Shown: positions 52,195 through 61,235, counted from the stretch's first letter. The stretch: 64,000 nt of DNA from Methylobacterium terrae (GCF_003173755.1 NZ_CP029553.1:3434001-3498000), one strand, 5' to 3'. Numbers and translations: made by a program. Notes: generated from the letters alone by a model not told the origin.

Positions 52195-52689
52195 TCAACG
52201 GTCGGCGGGATTGCGCCAGTCGCCCGGCTCGCCGAGGCGCGCGACGAGGAGCCGGTCAAAGCCGACCAGGCCGTCCAGGAACCGCAGCTCGATCACCCGT
52301 CCCCCCTCCATGAAGAACGAGACCCGCCGGTCGCCGGCCGCCAGTTCGCCGGGCGAGCCGCCGACGATGGACGACGACAGTCGCGCCGTCGCCGTCGCGA
52401 GGGTTTCGCCGTCGGGGTCGAGGCCGAGCGGCATCGGGGCACTCGCGTCGGCCTCGATCGCGATCAGGTGGAGACGGTCGCGCGGATCGGGCAGCCCCTG
52501 CGCCCGGGCGAGCGCGCCGATGCGCAGGACGAGGCCGGAGGCGCGCGGCGTGACCGCCTCGCCGGTCGGGCCGAAGGCGGTCGGCAGGGGTAGGCCCAGG
52601 GCCGCGAGCCAGGCCTCGAGCCAGGCGCCGACGGCGATGCAGTTGATGCGCCGGACCGCCTCGTCCATCAGCGTGGGGGTCACCGCCAT
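52195..52689 (-). CDS. Hypothetical protein in the T6SS effector island
   Basis: This 164-aa protein (MAVTPTLMDEAVRRINCIAV) has alternating helices and strands and no signal peptide. Its ATG lies one base after the propeller gene stop. Its TGA stop is in the same frame as the RHS open frame that follows, so a single codon separates the two. It could be a chaperone-like or adaptor protein for RHS loading, or an N-terminal part of the RHS protein cut off by a nonsense mutation. No family is recognised. Confidence 0.65.
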   Translation of the reverse strand: MAVTPTLMDEAVRRINCIAVGAWLEAWLAALGLPLPTAFGPTGEAVTPRASGLVLRIGALARAQGLPDPRDRLHLIAIEADASAPMPLGLDPDGETLATATARLSSSIVGGSPGELAAGDRRVSFFMEGGRVIELRFLDGLVGFDRLLVARLGEPGDWRNPADR

Positions 52690-52690
52690 C

Positions 52691-53728
52691 TCAGTCGGAC
52701 CATTTCGGTATCTTGATGCGCTCCCACGCCGTACCGTCGAAGCGGGCGACGTCGCGGGAGCCGACGGCCCAGAGCGCGCCCTCGACGGCATCGACGGTGT
52801 GGACGTCGGCGAGGTCGCGCCGCAAACCGCTCGCGACCTGGCGCACGGTGCGGCCGTCATGGACGAACACGCCGCGCGGGTTGGAGATGCTGGACAGGTA
52901 GATCCTGCCGTCGAAGCGGGTGAGGGTGGAGAACGTCGGCCCGTCGTCGCAGGGGATGGCGGTGAAGCCCTGGCGGGCATTGCCGCGCAGGAGGGTGCCG
53001 TTGCGGCCGCAGATCCAGATGGTGTCTGGATCCTCGACGAGGATGTCGAGCAGGTAGGCGGAGGTCGGGACCGACAGCTTCTCCATGCGTTCGCCGTTCC
53101 AGAAGTAGACTGCGCCTTTCGCGCCGCAGAGGTACAGATTGTCGAGGCTTGGGCCGTTGATTGCGTGGAGTGATAGGCTTTTGTTGAACAAAGATATTCT
53201 TCTGGTGCGCTCCCGTTTCAATTCAGGATTTTCTTCCCAGTATCTATCTTGCTCAGCTCCAGTATTTCCTCGAGCTTTTATCTCAAAAGCCCAATTCACA
53301 TCGACATAATCATCGAAAATTGATATATCCATCGGAGCCCACGTGTCGCGATTCATGCGGCAATAATTCTGACCTCCGTCCCCGCAGGCCAGTAACTGAC
53401 TGGCGACTTGCCTTAAATCGGCAAGATATCCCAGCTTTTTTTTATTTTCCATATCTTTGGCGTGTATTGACTGGTTTTGAAATGATGGCTCCGGCGAAAA
53501 AAGCTCTCCACTGCGAGACATGTAAACAGCGATGCGGCCTCCCTCCGGCCGGCGATAGAGAGCGATTCGCTGCGTTGAAGCAGGAAACTCGCCGTACTCC
53601 CATTTTCCGTGAAAGTATTGATATGCCCTTGTTAGCGGCTCAGCCGCATCGGCATTGTCATCGACGCCTGCCGTGTAGAGCACGTCCTTCGTGATTGCTC
53701 TCGCACGAGTGAATATAAGTCTTGCCAT
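52691..53728 (-). CDS. Propeller-like protein, candidate immunity protein
   Basis: This 345-aa protein has repeated beta-segments with aromatic residues (LYLCGAKGAVYFWNGERMEK, TIWICGRNGTLLRG, LWAVGSRDVARFDGTAWERI) that look like a beta-propeller. It starts 12 bp after the toxin gene, the usual place of an immunity gene. Composition is split: the first 185 or so residues are encoded in AT-rich DNA like the toxin tail, the rest in GC-rich DNA. That suggests that the N-terminal half was exchanged together with the toxin. The immunity role is inference. Confidence 0.65.
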   Translation of the reverse strand: MARLIFTRARAITKDVLYTAGVDDNADAAEPLTRAYQYFHGKWEYGEFPASTQRIALYRRPEGGRIAVYMSRSGELFSPEPSFQNQSIHAKDMENKKKLGYLADLRQVASQLLACGDGGQNYCRMNRDTWAPMDISIFDDYVDVNWAFEIKARGNTGAEQDRYWEENPELKRERTRRISLFNKSLSLHAINGPSLDNLYLCGAKGAVYFWNGERMEKLSVPTSAYLLDILVEDPDTIWICGRNGTLLRGNARQGFTAIPCDDGPTFSTLTRFDGRIYLSSISNPRGVFVHDGRTVRQVASGLRRDLADVHTVDAVEGALWAVGSRDVARFDGTAWERIKIPKWSD

Positions 53729-53740
53729 AGATTTATCACC

Positions 53741-54892
53741 TTAATGCAGGGTAGATGATGAGTATGAATTAGAAAGTGCTTTCAGTGCGCTGCCCTGCGG
53801 CAAACGATCGATGGTTGTTCTGCCAAGAATGTTCGGATTGGTGCCTGAAAATTCTGATCTAATTCCAGACTCTATCTGCGCAGAACATTCTGGACGAACT
53901 GATTTGACCTGCTCCTCGGTAGCATCACGAATATCTTCAATCCGAGCGGTGCCCTTTGGAAAGGCTGGCGTGTCTGGATGATTGTTGCCTAGCGCTTCGA
54001 TACGTTTATCAGCTTGATGCGCCTCGAAATGCTCAGATCCATCATCCTTCGCCTGCCCCGCCAAACAGATCGAAGCTCCCTCATAGTACCCCGCCAATCC
54101 CCGAATGCGCCCCTGGCCGCTCATCCCCGCCGCCCGGGAGACATATCGCTTGGCGAAATCGGGCACGATGTGATGGGCCTGCCCATCGACACAGGCCTTC
54201 GCGCAGACATGCTGCAACTGCCGGTATGGCGCGACGACGCAAGGGCATTCTCTGGGTTTTCGCGACGTGCGCGCCCCAGTGAAGATCTGGACCAGCACGC
54301 CGGCGATCCGGACCGCCCCGGCCCGCGCCCCGTTGATGAGCGGCGGGATCACGATCCGCCCGCCCTGGATCACCGCTCCGGCGGCGCCGACCGAGGAGGC
54401 GGGGCCGGCGAACGAGGTCGCCTCGGGCGCCGCGGCGCCGACCCGCCGGCCGTCGTCCATCAGCGGCACGATCGCCCGCGGATCCGCAACCTCGGCCTGC
54501 TCCATGTCCTTGGTGTAGATCAGCTTGCCGTAGGTGTTGCGGTGGTTCATCCACCATTCGTCGTCGTGGCGCACCATCTCGCGCCCTTCGACGAATACCG
54601 AGGACGACCACGTCTTGGGCGTGCATTCCGCACCCGTCGTCCCCGAGCGGATCCCGCCGCCGGTGCCCGGCTCGTCGCCGTAGCAGCGCAGCACCAGCGA
54701 GCCCCGGGTGTGGGTGCGCTCGTCGGTCTGGCGGATGCTGTCGGCGAGTGCGGCGGCATCGGCCTGGCGGCACCAGATCGTGTAGGGCACCGGCACCATC
54801 GTGGCGCCCTGCGGCGTCAGGCAGATGTCGGGCACCTGCGAGACGATGAGGCCGTCCCGGACGTCGCGGGAGCCTTCGCGAGGCCAGGTCAT
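53741..54892 (-). CDS. PAAR-like (DUF4150) protein with C-terminal AHH nuclease-type toxin
   Basis: This 383-aa T6SS effector has an N-terminal DUF4150/PAAR-like region (about 1-200; VPDICLTPQGATMVPVPYTI) that should sit on the VgrG tip. The C-terminal region (about 205-383) has the AHH-type HNH nuclease motif GQAHHIVPDFAKRY (His240, His241), with SEHFEAHQADKRIE further on. It would cut DNA in the target cell. Its ATG overlaps the stop of the DUF2169 gene (ATGA). The toxin part is AT-richer than the PAAR-like part, as expected for an exchanged C-terminal domain. Confidence 0.82.
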   Translation of the reverse strand: MTWPREGSRDVRDGLIVSQVPDICLTPQGATMVPVPYTIWCRQADAAALADSIRQTDERTHTRGSLVLRCYGDEPGTGGGIRSGTTGAECTPKTWSSSVFVEGREMVRHDDEWWMNHRNTYGKLIYTKDMEQAEVADPRAIVPLMDDGRRVGAAAPEATSFAGPASSVGAAGAVIQGGRIVIPPLINGARAGAVRIAGVLVQIFTGARTSRKPRECPCVVAPYRQLQHVCAKACVDGQAHHIVPDFAKRYVSRAAGMSGQGRIRGLAGYYEGASICLAGQAKDDGSEHFEAHQADKRIEALGNNHPDTPAFPKGTARIEDIRDATEEQVKSVRPECSAQIESGIRSEFSGTNPNILGRTTIDRLPQGSALKALSNSYSSSTLH

Positions 54893-55974
54893 GCGGCTGT
54901 CTCCGGCTCGCGCAGGCCGTGCTCGCCCGAGACCGGCAGGCCGTCGGCCTCGGCGAGCCGGACCGGGAGCAGCACCGCGCCGTCATAGGCCGGGCAGGCC
55001 TCGACCCAGCCGCGCCAGGTCAGGTCCACCCGCCACGGGCCGTCGTCCCGGCGCAGGTCGAGATGGACGCCGTCGAGCGTCAGCCGTGCGTGGACCTGGC
55101 GGCCGTCGAGCCAGTGGTGGTGGGCGACGAGGGCCAGGCCCGGCAGTGCGACGCGGAGCGTGCCGCCGCCCGGCACCAGGCCGTCCAGCCGCACCTCCTC
55201 GTCGCCCCGGAGCCGGGGTAGGACGAGGTCGCCGTGCGCCGTCTGGTAGAAGCGGTAGTCGAAGTCGTCCGGCAGGCGCCGCTCCGGCGCGGCCTGCCAA
55301 GCCTCGTCGTAGGTGCCGGCATAGGCCTGGCGCCACGACCAGAACGGCGGTACCGGCCCGAAGCCCTGCGGCAGCGGCCTGGCGAACGGGGCGTCCACCG
55401 GGGCGCGGGCGCTGTCGATCTGCGGCGCCCGGCACGGCTTGCCGACGCGGCTGAACTCGCGATGCAGCAGCCCGGGGCCGAGGAGGTTGCGGGCGTCGGC
55501 GCCGCCGTCGGGATCGCCGACATACCGGCCGCCCGAGGCGTAGCGGTAGTCGAGCGGGACGCGCGCGGCCGGCTCCGCGGCTCCGAGCTTCCAGGTCGGC
55601 GTAAGGAAGGCGAGCGCCGGCTCCCACGACCGCGGGCCGTGCACCCGCAGCCGGACGCCGTGATCGCCGACCGAGAGCGCGACCTCCCAGCGCCTCGCCG
55701 CCCGGCCGTTCGGCGCGTGGGCCGCGCCGAGCAGCGTGATATCCGCGGCGGGCTTGTAGGGGATGAGATCGCCCACGCGGAGCAGGGGCGTGCGCAGGGG
55801 ATCGCCTGCGTAGACGTCGTTGAGGACGATCGCCTGGTCCTCGGCGAGGTGGAGCGAGCCGTCGGGATCGAGCCGGTAGCCGGCGCGCACGCAGAGCACC
55901 GCCATCGGCGTGCCGTCGCGGTGGAGCTGCCCGAATCCCATCGCGGCGAAGGGGGTCTCGTTGCGGATGAGCAT
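54889..55974 (-). CDS. DUF2169-family T6SS adaptor protein
   Basis: This 361-aa protein starts MLIRNETPFAAMGFGQLHRD and has the DUF2169 pattern (WEVALSVGDHGVRLRVHGPR, FNRVGK-like EFSRVGKPCRAPQ). Such proteins are encoded between VgrG and PAAR-type effectors and help load the effector onto the VgrG tip. It lies 10 bp after vgrG and overlaps the PAAR-like gene. The C-terminal tail is rich in charged residues. Confidence 0.88.
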   Translation of the reverse strand: MLIRNETPFAAMGFGQLHRDGTPMAVLCVRAGYRLDPDGSLHLAEDQAIVLNDVYAGDPLRTPLLRVGDLIPYKPAADITLLGAAHAPNGRAARRWEVALSVGDHGVRLRVHGPRSWEPALAFLTPTWKLGAAEPAARVPLDYRYASGGRYVGDPDGGADARNLLGPGLLHREFSRVGKPCRAPQIDSARAPVDAPFARPLPQGFGPVPPFWSWRQAYAGTYDEAWQAAPERRLPDDFDYRFYQTAHGDLVLPRLRGDEEVRLDGLVPGGGTLRVALPGLALVAHHHWLDGRQVHARLTLDGVHLDLRRDDGPWRVDLTWRGWVEACPAYDGAVLLPVRLAEADGLPVSGEHGLREPETAA

Positions 55975-55984
55975 CGGCCCGCCC

Positions 55985-58348
55985 TCAGCGCTTCGGGTTC
56001 AGGTCGATGACCTTGCCGAAGGCCGTCACCGAATCGGAGAACCCGAGCAGCATCTTCGTGCCGGTGATGGTGACGTTGCCGTCCTTGTCCATCGTCAGGT
56101 TCGATTTTCCGACGACGACCTGGAACACCTCGCCGACGTTGATCTGCATCTCCTTGCCGACGTTGATGACGAGCTGCTCGCCGACCGTATGGGTGTGGGC
56201 CTTGCCGATGTTCTCCAGCATCGTCTGCCCGACATTGACGACCTTGCTGACCCCGACCTGCTCGGTCGCGGCGATGCCGGTGGTGTTGTTCTGGAAGCGG
56301 GTGACCATCGTGTTCATCACGCCCCCCAGCCCGCCCATCATCCCGCCGACCTGGCCGGCGAGCGCGGTGCCCGCCGCCGCCATCCCGGCCCCGCCGGCGG
56401 TTCGCAGGCTGCGCACGCTCGCGTCGTTGATCCCGGCGCGGGTCGCGTCGATGCCCCCGCCGAGCAGGCCCCCGATGCCGCCGCCGCCGACCAGCCCGCC
56501 GAACCCCGCCGCCAGCCCCGCCAGCGCGCCGCCGCCCGAGAGCGCGCCCGCATCGACGGGGGCGTCCGATCCGCCGGCATCGGCCGCCATCGCCTCCATC
56601 GCGACGCCCATCGCCTGGCCCAGCAGCTCCGCCGTCTGCCCCGACAGACCCGCCATCGCTGCTCCCAGCGCCGCGCTCGCCGCGCCGCCCACCGCTCCCA
56701 CGGTGAGCGAGCGCGACCCACCGATCGCCTGGTTCTGGTTGTTCCCGACCTCGAACGAGTGGTTCGCCCCCACGCTCCCGACCTGGTTGGCGTCCACCCG
56801 CGCCGTCGCGTCGTTGAGCACCTTCGTCGTCATGTCCTTCTGGGCGTGCGTGAACAGGTTCTCGGCGCCCGCCACGTCCTCCATCGAGATCTCGTTGTAG
56901 CCCCGCCCCTTGTAGGTGTTCGATCGCACCACGAGCTTGGTCTTGTGCGCCGGCAGCGCGTAGGGCACCGGGTTGTTCGGGTTGGGCGCGATCCCGACCA
57001 CGATCGGCCGGTCCGGATCGCCCTCCTGGTAGGCCACCAGCGCCTCCATCCCGACCCTGGGGATGATCTGCTGGCCCCAGCTCGTCCCGCCCCAGGACTG
57101 CGTCACCCGCACCCAGCCGGTGTCGGTCCCGTCGCCCCGGGCGCGCCGGTCCCACAGATGCGTGAGCTTGACCCGTCCGAACGCGTCGGTGTGGATCTCC
57201 TCGCCCGGCGGTCCCGCGATCCGGGCGATCTGCAAGCCGTCGATGCGCGGGCGCGGCACCGTGCGATGCGGCGTCGCCGGGCGGTCGGCCGGCAGCGTCG
57301 TGAACGCGTTCTCGTAGTGCGGCGTGCCCGCCCCGCTCTCGTAGGTCGGGTCCTCGGCCCGGTGCAGGATTTGCGTCACCACCTGTGCCGGGTAGACGTG
57401 GCCCGGATGCGCCACCTCGTAGGGCGTGAAGCGCGAGCCCGCCGCGAGCGTGCGCACGCTGGAGCGTCCCTCGATGCGGTCGAAGCCGGTCTCGGTCGCC
57501 TGGATGCGCAGCCGCGTGGCGCGCTCGCCGGCCTCGCGGGTCAGCGCCCTTGCCGGGTACTCGTAGAGTTCGTAAGCTGTGTTCTCGGGAACGCGGTCGA
57601 TCGAAGGTGTATCGGCAACCAGATCGAGATTTGGCGTTAGAAACTCATAATCCTTACCGGCCCTTCGTCCCGGCGTGAACGAGAGCTGCCGGCGCCAGTC
57701 GTGGATGTGCTCGGCATCCGACGAGCCGAAGGCGAGACGCACCCGGGTCTCGTTACCGCCGTCGTACGCGGACGGATGATCGCCGACGACGAGCGTGTGC
57801 TTGCCGCGCTCATGGCGGAACCAGTAGAACAGCCCTTCTTCCTCGAGCCGGCGGATGAGATAGGCGAGATCGGTCTCGTTCCACTGCACGACGTAGTCCC
57901 GCTTCTGCGGCGGGCGGGTGACGCCGGCAAGGTTGTAGTCGCGGATGCGGTGCTCGGCGCAGAGCGTCTCCAGCACCTCGAGCGTCGAGTGCGTCAGGAA
58001 GATGCGGCAGTCGCTGCGCTGGCTCATCAGCCACAGCCGCGGGCGCAAGGTCAGCGCGTACTGGCGCGCGCCTCTCGTGACGATCGGTCCCTCGTGCAGC
58101 TCGGTGACGAGCCCGTTCCAGACCCGCTGCGAGCCGTCGGCCAGCGTGAGGGAGAGGTCGGCGGCGGTGCCGACGATCTCGTCGGGGCGGACCTCGTCGC
58201 GCTGCGCCCGGACGCGGGCCTGGATGGTGAAGAGGCGGTTGAGGCCCTCCTCGACTTCGAGGCGCTCGAGCAGCAGGGCGTCGGGCCCGAGCACGGTGTC
58301 GATCGCCATCAGGCGCCCGGCCTGGGTGTAGCGCACGTGCTCGCTCAT
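55985..58348 (-). CDS. vgrG: VgrG (TssI) spike protein of the type VI secretion system
   Basis: This 787-aa trimeric spike protein has the gp27-like part (about 1-370, with YVVQWNETDLAYLIRRLEEE) and the gp5-like OB and needle parts (about 385-540; GRVKLTHLWDRRARGDGTDT, VRVTQSWGGTSWGQQIIPRV). The C-terminal beta-helix repeats resume at about 700-787. Between them, residues of about 543-683 form a Gly/Ala-rich hydrophobic insertion unusual for the needle. It leads the operon for adaptor, PAAR-like effector and RHS protein. No T6SS core genes are in the window. Confidence 0.93.
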   Translation of the reverse strand: MSEHVRYTQAGRLMAIDTVLGPDALLLERLEVEEGLNRLFTIQARVRAQRDEVRPDEIVGTAADLSLTLADGSQRVWNGLVTELHEGPIVTRGARQYALTLRPRLWLMSQRSDCRIFLTHSTLEVLETLCAEHRIRDYNLAGVTRPPQKRDYVVQWNETDLAYLIRRLEEEGLFYWFRHERGKHTLVVGDHPSAYDGGNETRVRLAFGSSDAEHIHDWRRQLSFTPGRRAGKDYEFLTPNLDLVADTPSIDRVPENTAYELYEYPARALTREAGERATRLRIQATETGFDRIEGRSSVRTLAAGSRFTPYEVAHPGHVYPAQVVTQILHRAEDPTYESGAGTPHYENAFTTLPADRPATPHRTVPRPRIDGLQIARIAGPPGEEIHTDAFGRVKLTHLWDRRARGDGTDTGWVRVTQSWGGTSWGQQIIPRVGMEALVAYQEGDPDRPIVVGIAPNPNNPVPYALPAHKTKLVVRSNTYKGRGYNEISMEDVAGAENLFTHAQKDMTTKVLNDATARVDANQVGSVGANHSFEVGNNQNQAIGGSRSLTVGAVGGAASAALGAAMAGLSGQTAELLGQAMGVAMEAMAADAGGSDAPVDAGALSGGGALAGLAAGFGGLVGGGGIGGLLGGGIDATRAGINDASVRSLRTAGGAGMAAAGTALAGQVGGMMGGLGGVMNTMVTRFQNNTTGIAATEQVGVSKVVNVGQTMLENIGKAHTHTVGEQLVINVGKEMQINVGEVFQVVVGKSNLTMDKDGNVTITGTKMLLGFSDSVTAFGKVIDLNPKR

Positions 58349-58725
58349 CGCCTGCCCTGCCGTAGAAGTCTGTACCGGATGTCATAGTCTAGGGCGCGAT
58401 AGCCGAACGATCAACCCGGTGAAGCGCGGTGAGCGCAGGTACGATCCGTCCGGCATGACGCTGAAGTGGCAGGATATCGGATCGTATAGCCGGCGCAGAT
58501 CAAGCGCGAACACAGCACGTTTCGCGTACCAAACCCTGGCCGCCCAGACGAAAGGCTTCCCTGAGCGGTCGTGACGCTGGCGACACTATCGAGGCTGTTT
58601 CAGAAAAAAATCCTTGATGCGGAGGGGGCGGATTGGTGCGCCCCAGGCCGTTATGGTGGGCGTGGTCAGCGGCACACGGCTCAGCGCTCGACGCCATCGG
58701 GTCGCTCCCTCGCGACGAGGGCTTC
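58349..58725. other. Intergenic region upstream of vgrG
   Basis: About 380 bp without a supported gene. It should contain the vgrG promoter on the minus strand; no clear motif was found. GAGGCTGTTTCAGAAAAAAA at about 58590 resembles an IS5-type end, but no mate is present. Confidence 0.35.
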
Positions 58726-58950
58726 CTAGACGAGCTCAGCGACCCGCTGCCCCGCGGCCTGGGCGCGCTTCGCCCGGATGGCGACGATGCGGTGCGGGGG
58801 CATCCCCGGCGAGGAGACGACGAGCTCACCGTCGCCTCGCAGGCGGACCGTGACGACGAGATCCTCCTGATGCCCGGCCGGCCGTTGGGACGGGGTCATC
58901 CCTTCACGCACGCGAGCGGTTTCGGGCGGGTAGCTGTCTTCGTCGGGCAT
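58726..58950 (-). CDS. Possible small hypothetical protein
   Basis: This 74-aa frame on the minus strand (DLVVTVRLRGDGELVVSSPG, then PPHRIVAIRAKRAQA) has good strand pattern and coding character. The ribosome binding site is weak. The overlapping plus-strand frames look less real. No family is recognised with certainty. Confidence 0.4.
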   Translation of the reverse strand: MPDEDSYPPETARVREGMTPSQRPAGHQEDLVVTVRLRGDGELVVSSPGMPPHRIVAIRAKRAQAAGQRVAELV

Positions 58951-59189
58951 CCCGGGATTCTCGCGCCGACCCCTCCCGCGGGCAAGCCCGAGCGGGTGCG
59001 GAGGGGCTTGGCTCTGTCAACGCGGCGCGGCAGGATCGTGGCCGGGAGCGCGTCCGGGCGCACGAATCCGGCCGGATCGCGCCCGGAAGGATTTCGGGGG
59101 TCGCAGCCCGAGAACAGCCCGAGAAGCGAAAAGCCCCGGACGGGATGTCCAGGGCATGGCCGCTAAGTCAATGATTTGATTAGATGTTT

Positions 59190-59234
59190 TGGTAGCGGAG
59201 GAGGGATTTGAACCCCCGACACAAGGATTATGAT
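59190..59234 (-). other. att site: 3' fragment of a tRNA with CAT anticodon
   Basis: Read on the minus strand, this is the 3' part of a tRNA. It starts at the anticodon CAT (59230-59232), then the arm ending in GTGTC, then the T-arm GGGGGTTCAAATCCC, the acceptor strand and the encoded CCA end. The 5' half is missing; upstream is unrelated DNA. This is the typical scar where a tyrosine integrase inserted an element into a tRNA gene (a Met- or Ile2-type tRNA). The rebuilt tRNA should lie at the far right end of the element. Confidence 0.8.
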
Positions 59235-59296
59235 ACCAATCAAAATTGACTTGTACCAATAACTTACGCGGTCCGTGTTCCATCCGTGTTGCGAGG

Positions 59297-60442
59297 TTAG
59301 CTCAGAAGGCCGGTTTCGATGCCGGCCATCATGGCGGCTTCGTCGTCCCGAGCCTCCAGGAGATACCCGTAGCGGTCGAACGTCTGTTGGATCGACGCGT
59401 GCCCCATCAGGCTTTGGATGCGCTTCGCGCCGAGCCCCTGTTCAATCCACAGAGCGGCCGCAGCGTGCCGCAGGGCGTGAAGGCTGAACTTGGCGTCGGG
59501 CACCTTCACCGCCCTCCCCTGCTCATCATTGCCGTCACGCATGACCGTGACGCCGGCCGTGATCTGGATAGGCCAGAAGACGCGGGACAGGATGTTGCCG
59601 TGGCTCTCGATGCCGCCGTTCCCGTTCGGGAACACGAGGCCGAGCTTCCCATTCGGGCAGGCCAGCTTCCACTCCTTCAGCACCCGTAGCAGGTTCGGCG
59701 GAAGCGGGATGTCCCGCGTGCCGGCCTTCGACTTCGGCGGCCCGAACGCATTGAAGCGATCGACGCGCCGCCGGACGCGGACGACGCCCTTCCGCAAGTC
59801 CACATCCTCCCATAGGAGGCCCCGAAGTTCCGAGCCACGCAGGCCCGTGAACACGAGCGTGAGGATCATGGGGCGCCACTTGTCAGGCGTCGCCTCGATG
59901 ATCGCCTTCAACTCGGCCTTCGTCGGCATCTCCGGCCGTGCGTCGTCGCGCGTCGATCGCTTCACCGGCGATGCGCTCCGGACGTTGTTGACCGTCACCA
60001 GTCCTCGCCGCTGCGCCTCCGTGACGATCGCCGAGAGGGACACCAGCACGCGCCGGCACATCTCCCGGGATCGGCCATCGGCAAGGAGCTGATCCACGAA
60101 GGCGTTCACGCCGGGCGCCGTGAGCCTTGAGAGCTTCGTTGCCCCGATCCGCGGCACGATGTGCAGGTTCACGTGGGTCCGGTACTGCCGGAGCGTGGTC
60201 GCTTCCAGCTTGTCCCGCTCGCATCGCTGAAGCCAAAGTTCGGCGGCTTCGGCGACCGTGGGCGACACGCTGTCCGGTGTGTGCACCCCGGAAGCTACCT
60301 GGCTGCGCGCCTGGAGCAGGTAGGCTTCGGCCTCCTTTTTCGTCGCGAACTGCTTGAAGCGGCGCTTGCCACCCCCGTCCGTATAGCCCGCCAACCACGC
60401 GACCTTCCCGCTTGGTAGCGTCCGCTTCCTAACCGTTGCCAT
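59297..60442 (-). CDS. int: Tyrosine-type integrase
   Basis: This 381-aa integrase has an N-terminal arm-binding domain (about 1-60), a SAM-like core-binding domain (about 60-160) and a catalytic domain with Arg202 (TGLRGSELRGLLWED), His322 and Arg325 (LHALRH), His348 (GHASIQQTF) and Tyr358 (DRYGYL). It faces the tRNA-derived att site 60 bp downstream of its stop, the usual arrangement. It should integrate and, with a directionality factor, excise the element that continues to the right. Confidence 0.93.
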   Translation of the reverse strand: MATVRKRTLPSGKVAWLAGYTDGGGKRRFKQFATKKEAEAYLLQARSQVASGVHTPDSVSPTVAEAAELWLQRCERDKLEATTLRQYRTHVNLHIVPRIGATKLSRLTAPGVNAFVDQLLADGRSREMCRRVLVSLSAIVTEAQRRGLVTVNNVRSASPVKRSTRDDARPEMPTKAELKAIIEATPDKWRPMILTLVFTGLRGSELRGLLWEDVDLRKGVVRVRRRVDRFNAFGPPKSKAGTRDIPLPPNLLRVLKEWKLACPNGKLGLVFPNGNGGIESHGNILSRVFWPIQITAGVTVMRDGNDEQGRAVKVPDAKFSLHALRHAAAALWIEQGLGAKRIQSLMGHASIQQTFDRYGYLLEARDDEAAMMAGIETGLLS

Positions 60443-60501
60443 AGGTGGTGGCCCTTCCCGTTTACCGGCGCGTCATGGCACGCATTCACACGGCCTCGCT
60501 C

Positions 60502-60556
60502 GCCATGTAAGAATGTACGACATGGCCCTTGACGGTCGCAACCCTTCATGTATTTT
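60502..60556 (+). promoter_or_regulatory. Dyad and promoter between integrase and early gene
   Basis: GCCATGT at 60502-60508 and ACATGGC at 60520-60526 form an inverted repeat. Right after it, TTGACG (60529-60534) and TATTTT (60551-60556) with a 16-base spacer form a good sigma-70-type promoter for the gene at 60576. The dyad may be an operator that also affects the divergent integrase gene. Confidence 0.6.
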
Positions 60557-60575
60557 TTACCGACATGAGGCCGGG

Positions 60576-61223
60576 ATGGCATTCTTTAACGACCTCACGC
60601 GAGCAATTGCCCAAGTCGAGGGCATGGATGAAGCGACTGTTCGCGGCATCGGCATAAGTGTTCGTGATCACGGACATATCAAGAAAGGAGGGAGAGGTCT
60701 TTCCGCTGCTAAAATGTCCGCAACGGATGCGTGTAATTTGCTGATCGGTGTCAACGCATCGTCTTCGATAAGAGATGCCGGCTCGCTAGTTGAGAGCTAT
60801 AGAAGCGCTATTCTCACCGACCGAATGGGCCTCAAAACCACTCAGAAAGGAGATTTACACGAGATATTCCAACTCAACGCGCCGTTCGGGGTTGTGTTTG
60901 AGAAATTGATTGATGCGGCTACCGTTGAAGAGGAGGGTATCAATAAATTATCTGCGTACATAGTAGATGGCATCGCGTATCCACAGGGAGGAGCCATCCG
61001 GAGCGATCTTGTAAAAAGCGTATTTGAGACGCTGATTGTTGAATTTGTCTTTAACAAACCTAATCCGATGATTGATATTTATTTTCGAGCCATGGGCTCA
61101 AACAACATCTTTGCGCAATTCTGGTTCAGTGGTCACTCGAATAGCAATCAATCTGATAGGGCCGACACTACTAAAATCACCCACAAGACTATCATGGCTG
61201 TCGCCTCTGTAATTAAAGACTAA
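60576..61223 (+). CDS. Phage-like hypothetical protein with N-terminal HTH-like segment
   Basis: This 215-aa protein starts at ATG 60576 behind the promoter described above. The first 70 residues (MAFFNDLTRAIAQVEGMDEA, then KGGRGLSAAKMSATDACNLL) resemble small DNA-binding or regulatory proteins of integrated elements. The rest is a mixed alpha/beta domain (about 75-215). GC is about 48%, well below the chromosome average. It may control the element; the function is inferred. Confidence 0.6.
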   Translation: MAFFNDLTRAIAQVEGMDEATVRGIGISVRDHGHIKKGGRGLSAAKMSATDACNLLIGVNASSSIRDAGSLVESYRSAILTDRMGLKTTQKGDLHEIFQLNAPFGVVFEKLIDAATVEEEGINKLSAYIVDGIAYPQGGAIRSDLVKSVFETLIVEFVFNKPNPMIDIYFRAMGSNNIFAQFWFSGHSNSNQSDRADTTKITHKTIMAVASVIKD

Positions 61224-61235
61224 GGAGAAACACAA

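Noticed and set aside
48895..52593. Plus-strand frame of 1232 aa
   Set aside because: It is antisense to the RHS gene and its composition only mirrors the YD repeats.
48228..58348. Complete type VI secretion system
   Set aside because: Only VgrG, adaptor and effectors are present; no sheath, baseplate, membrane complex or ClpV genes were seen.
59017..59283. Minus-strand 88-aa protein over the tRNA fragment
   Set aside because: The sequence GGSNPSSAT is the usual false translation of a tRNA T-arm and CCA end.
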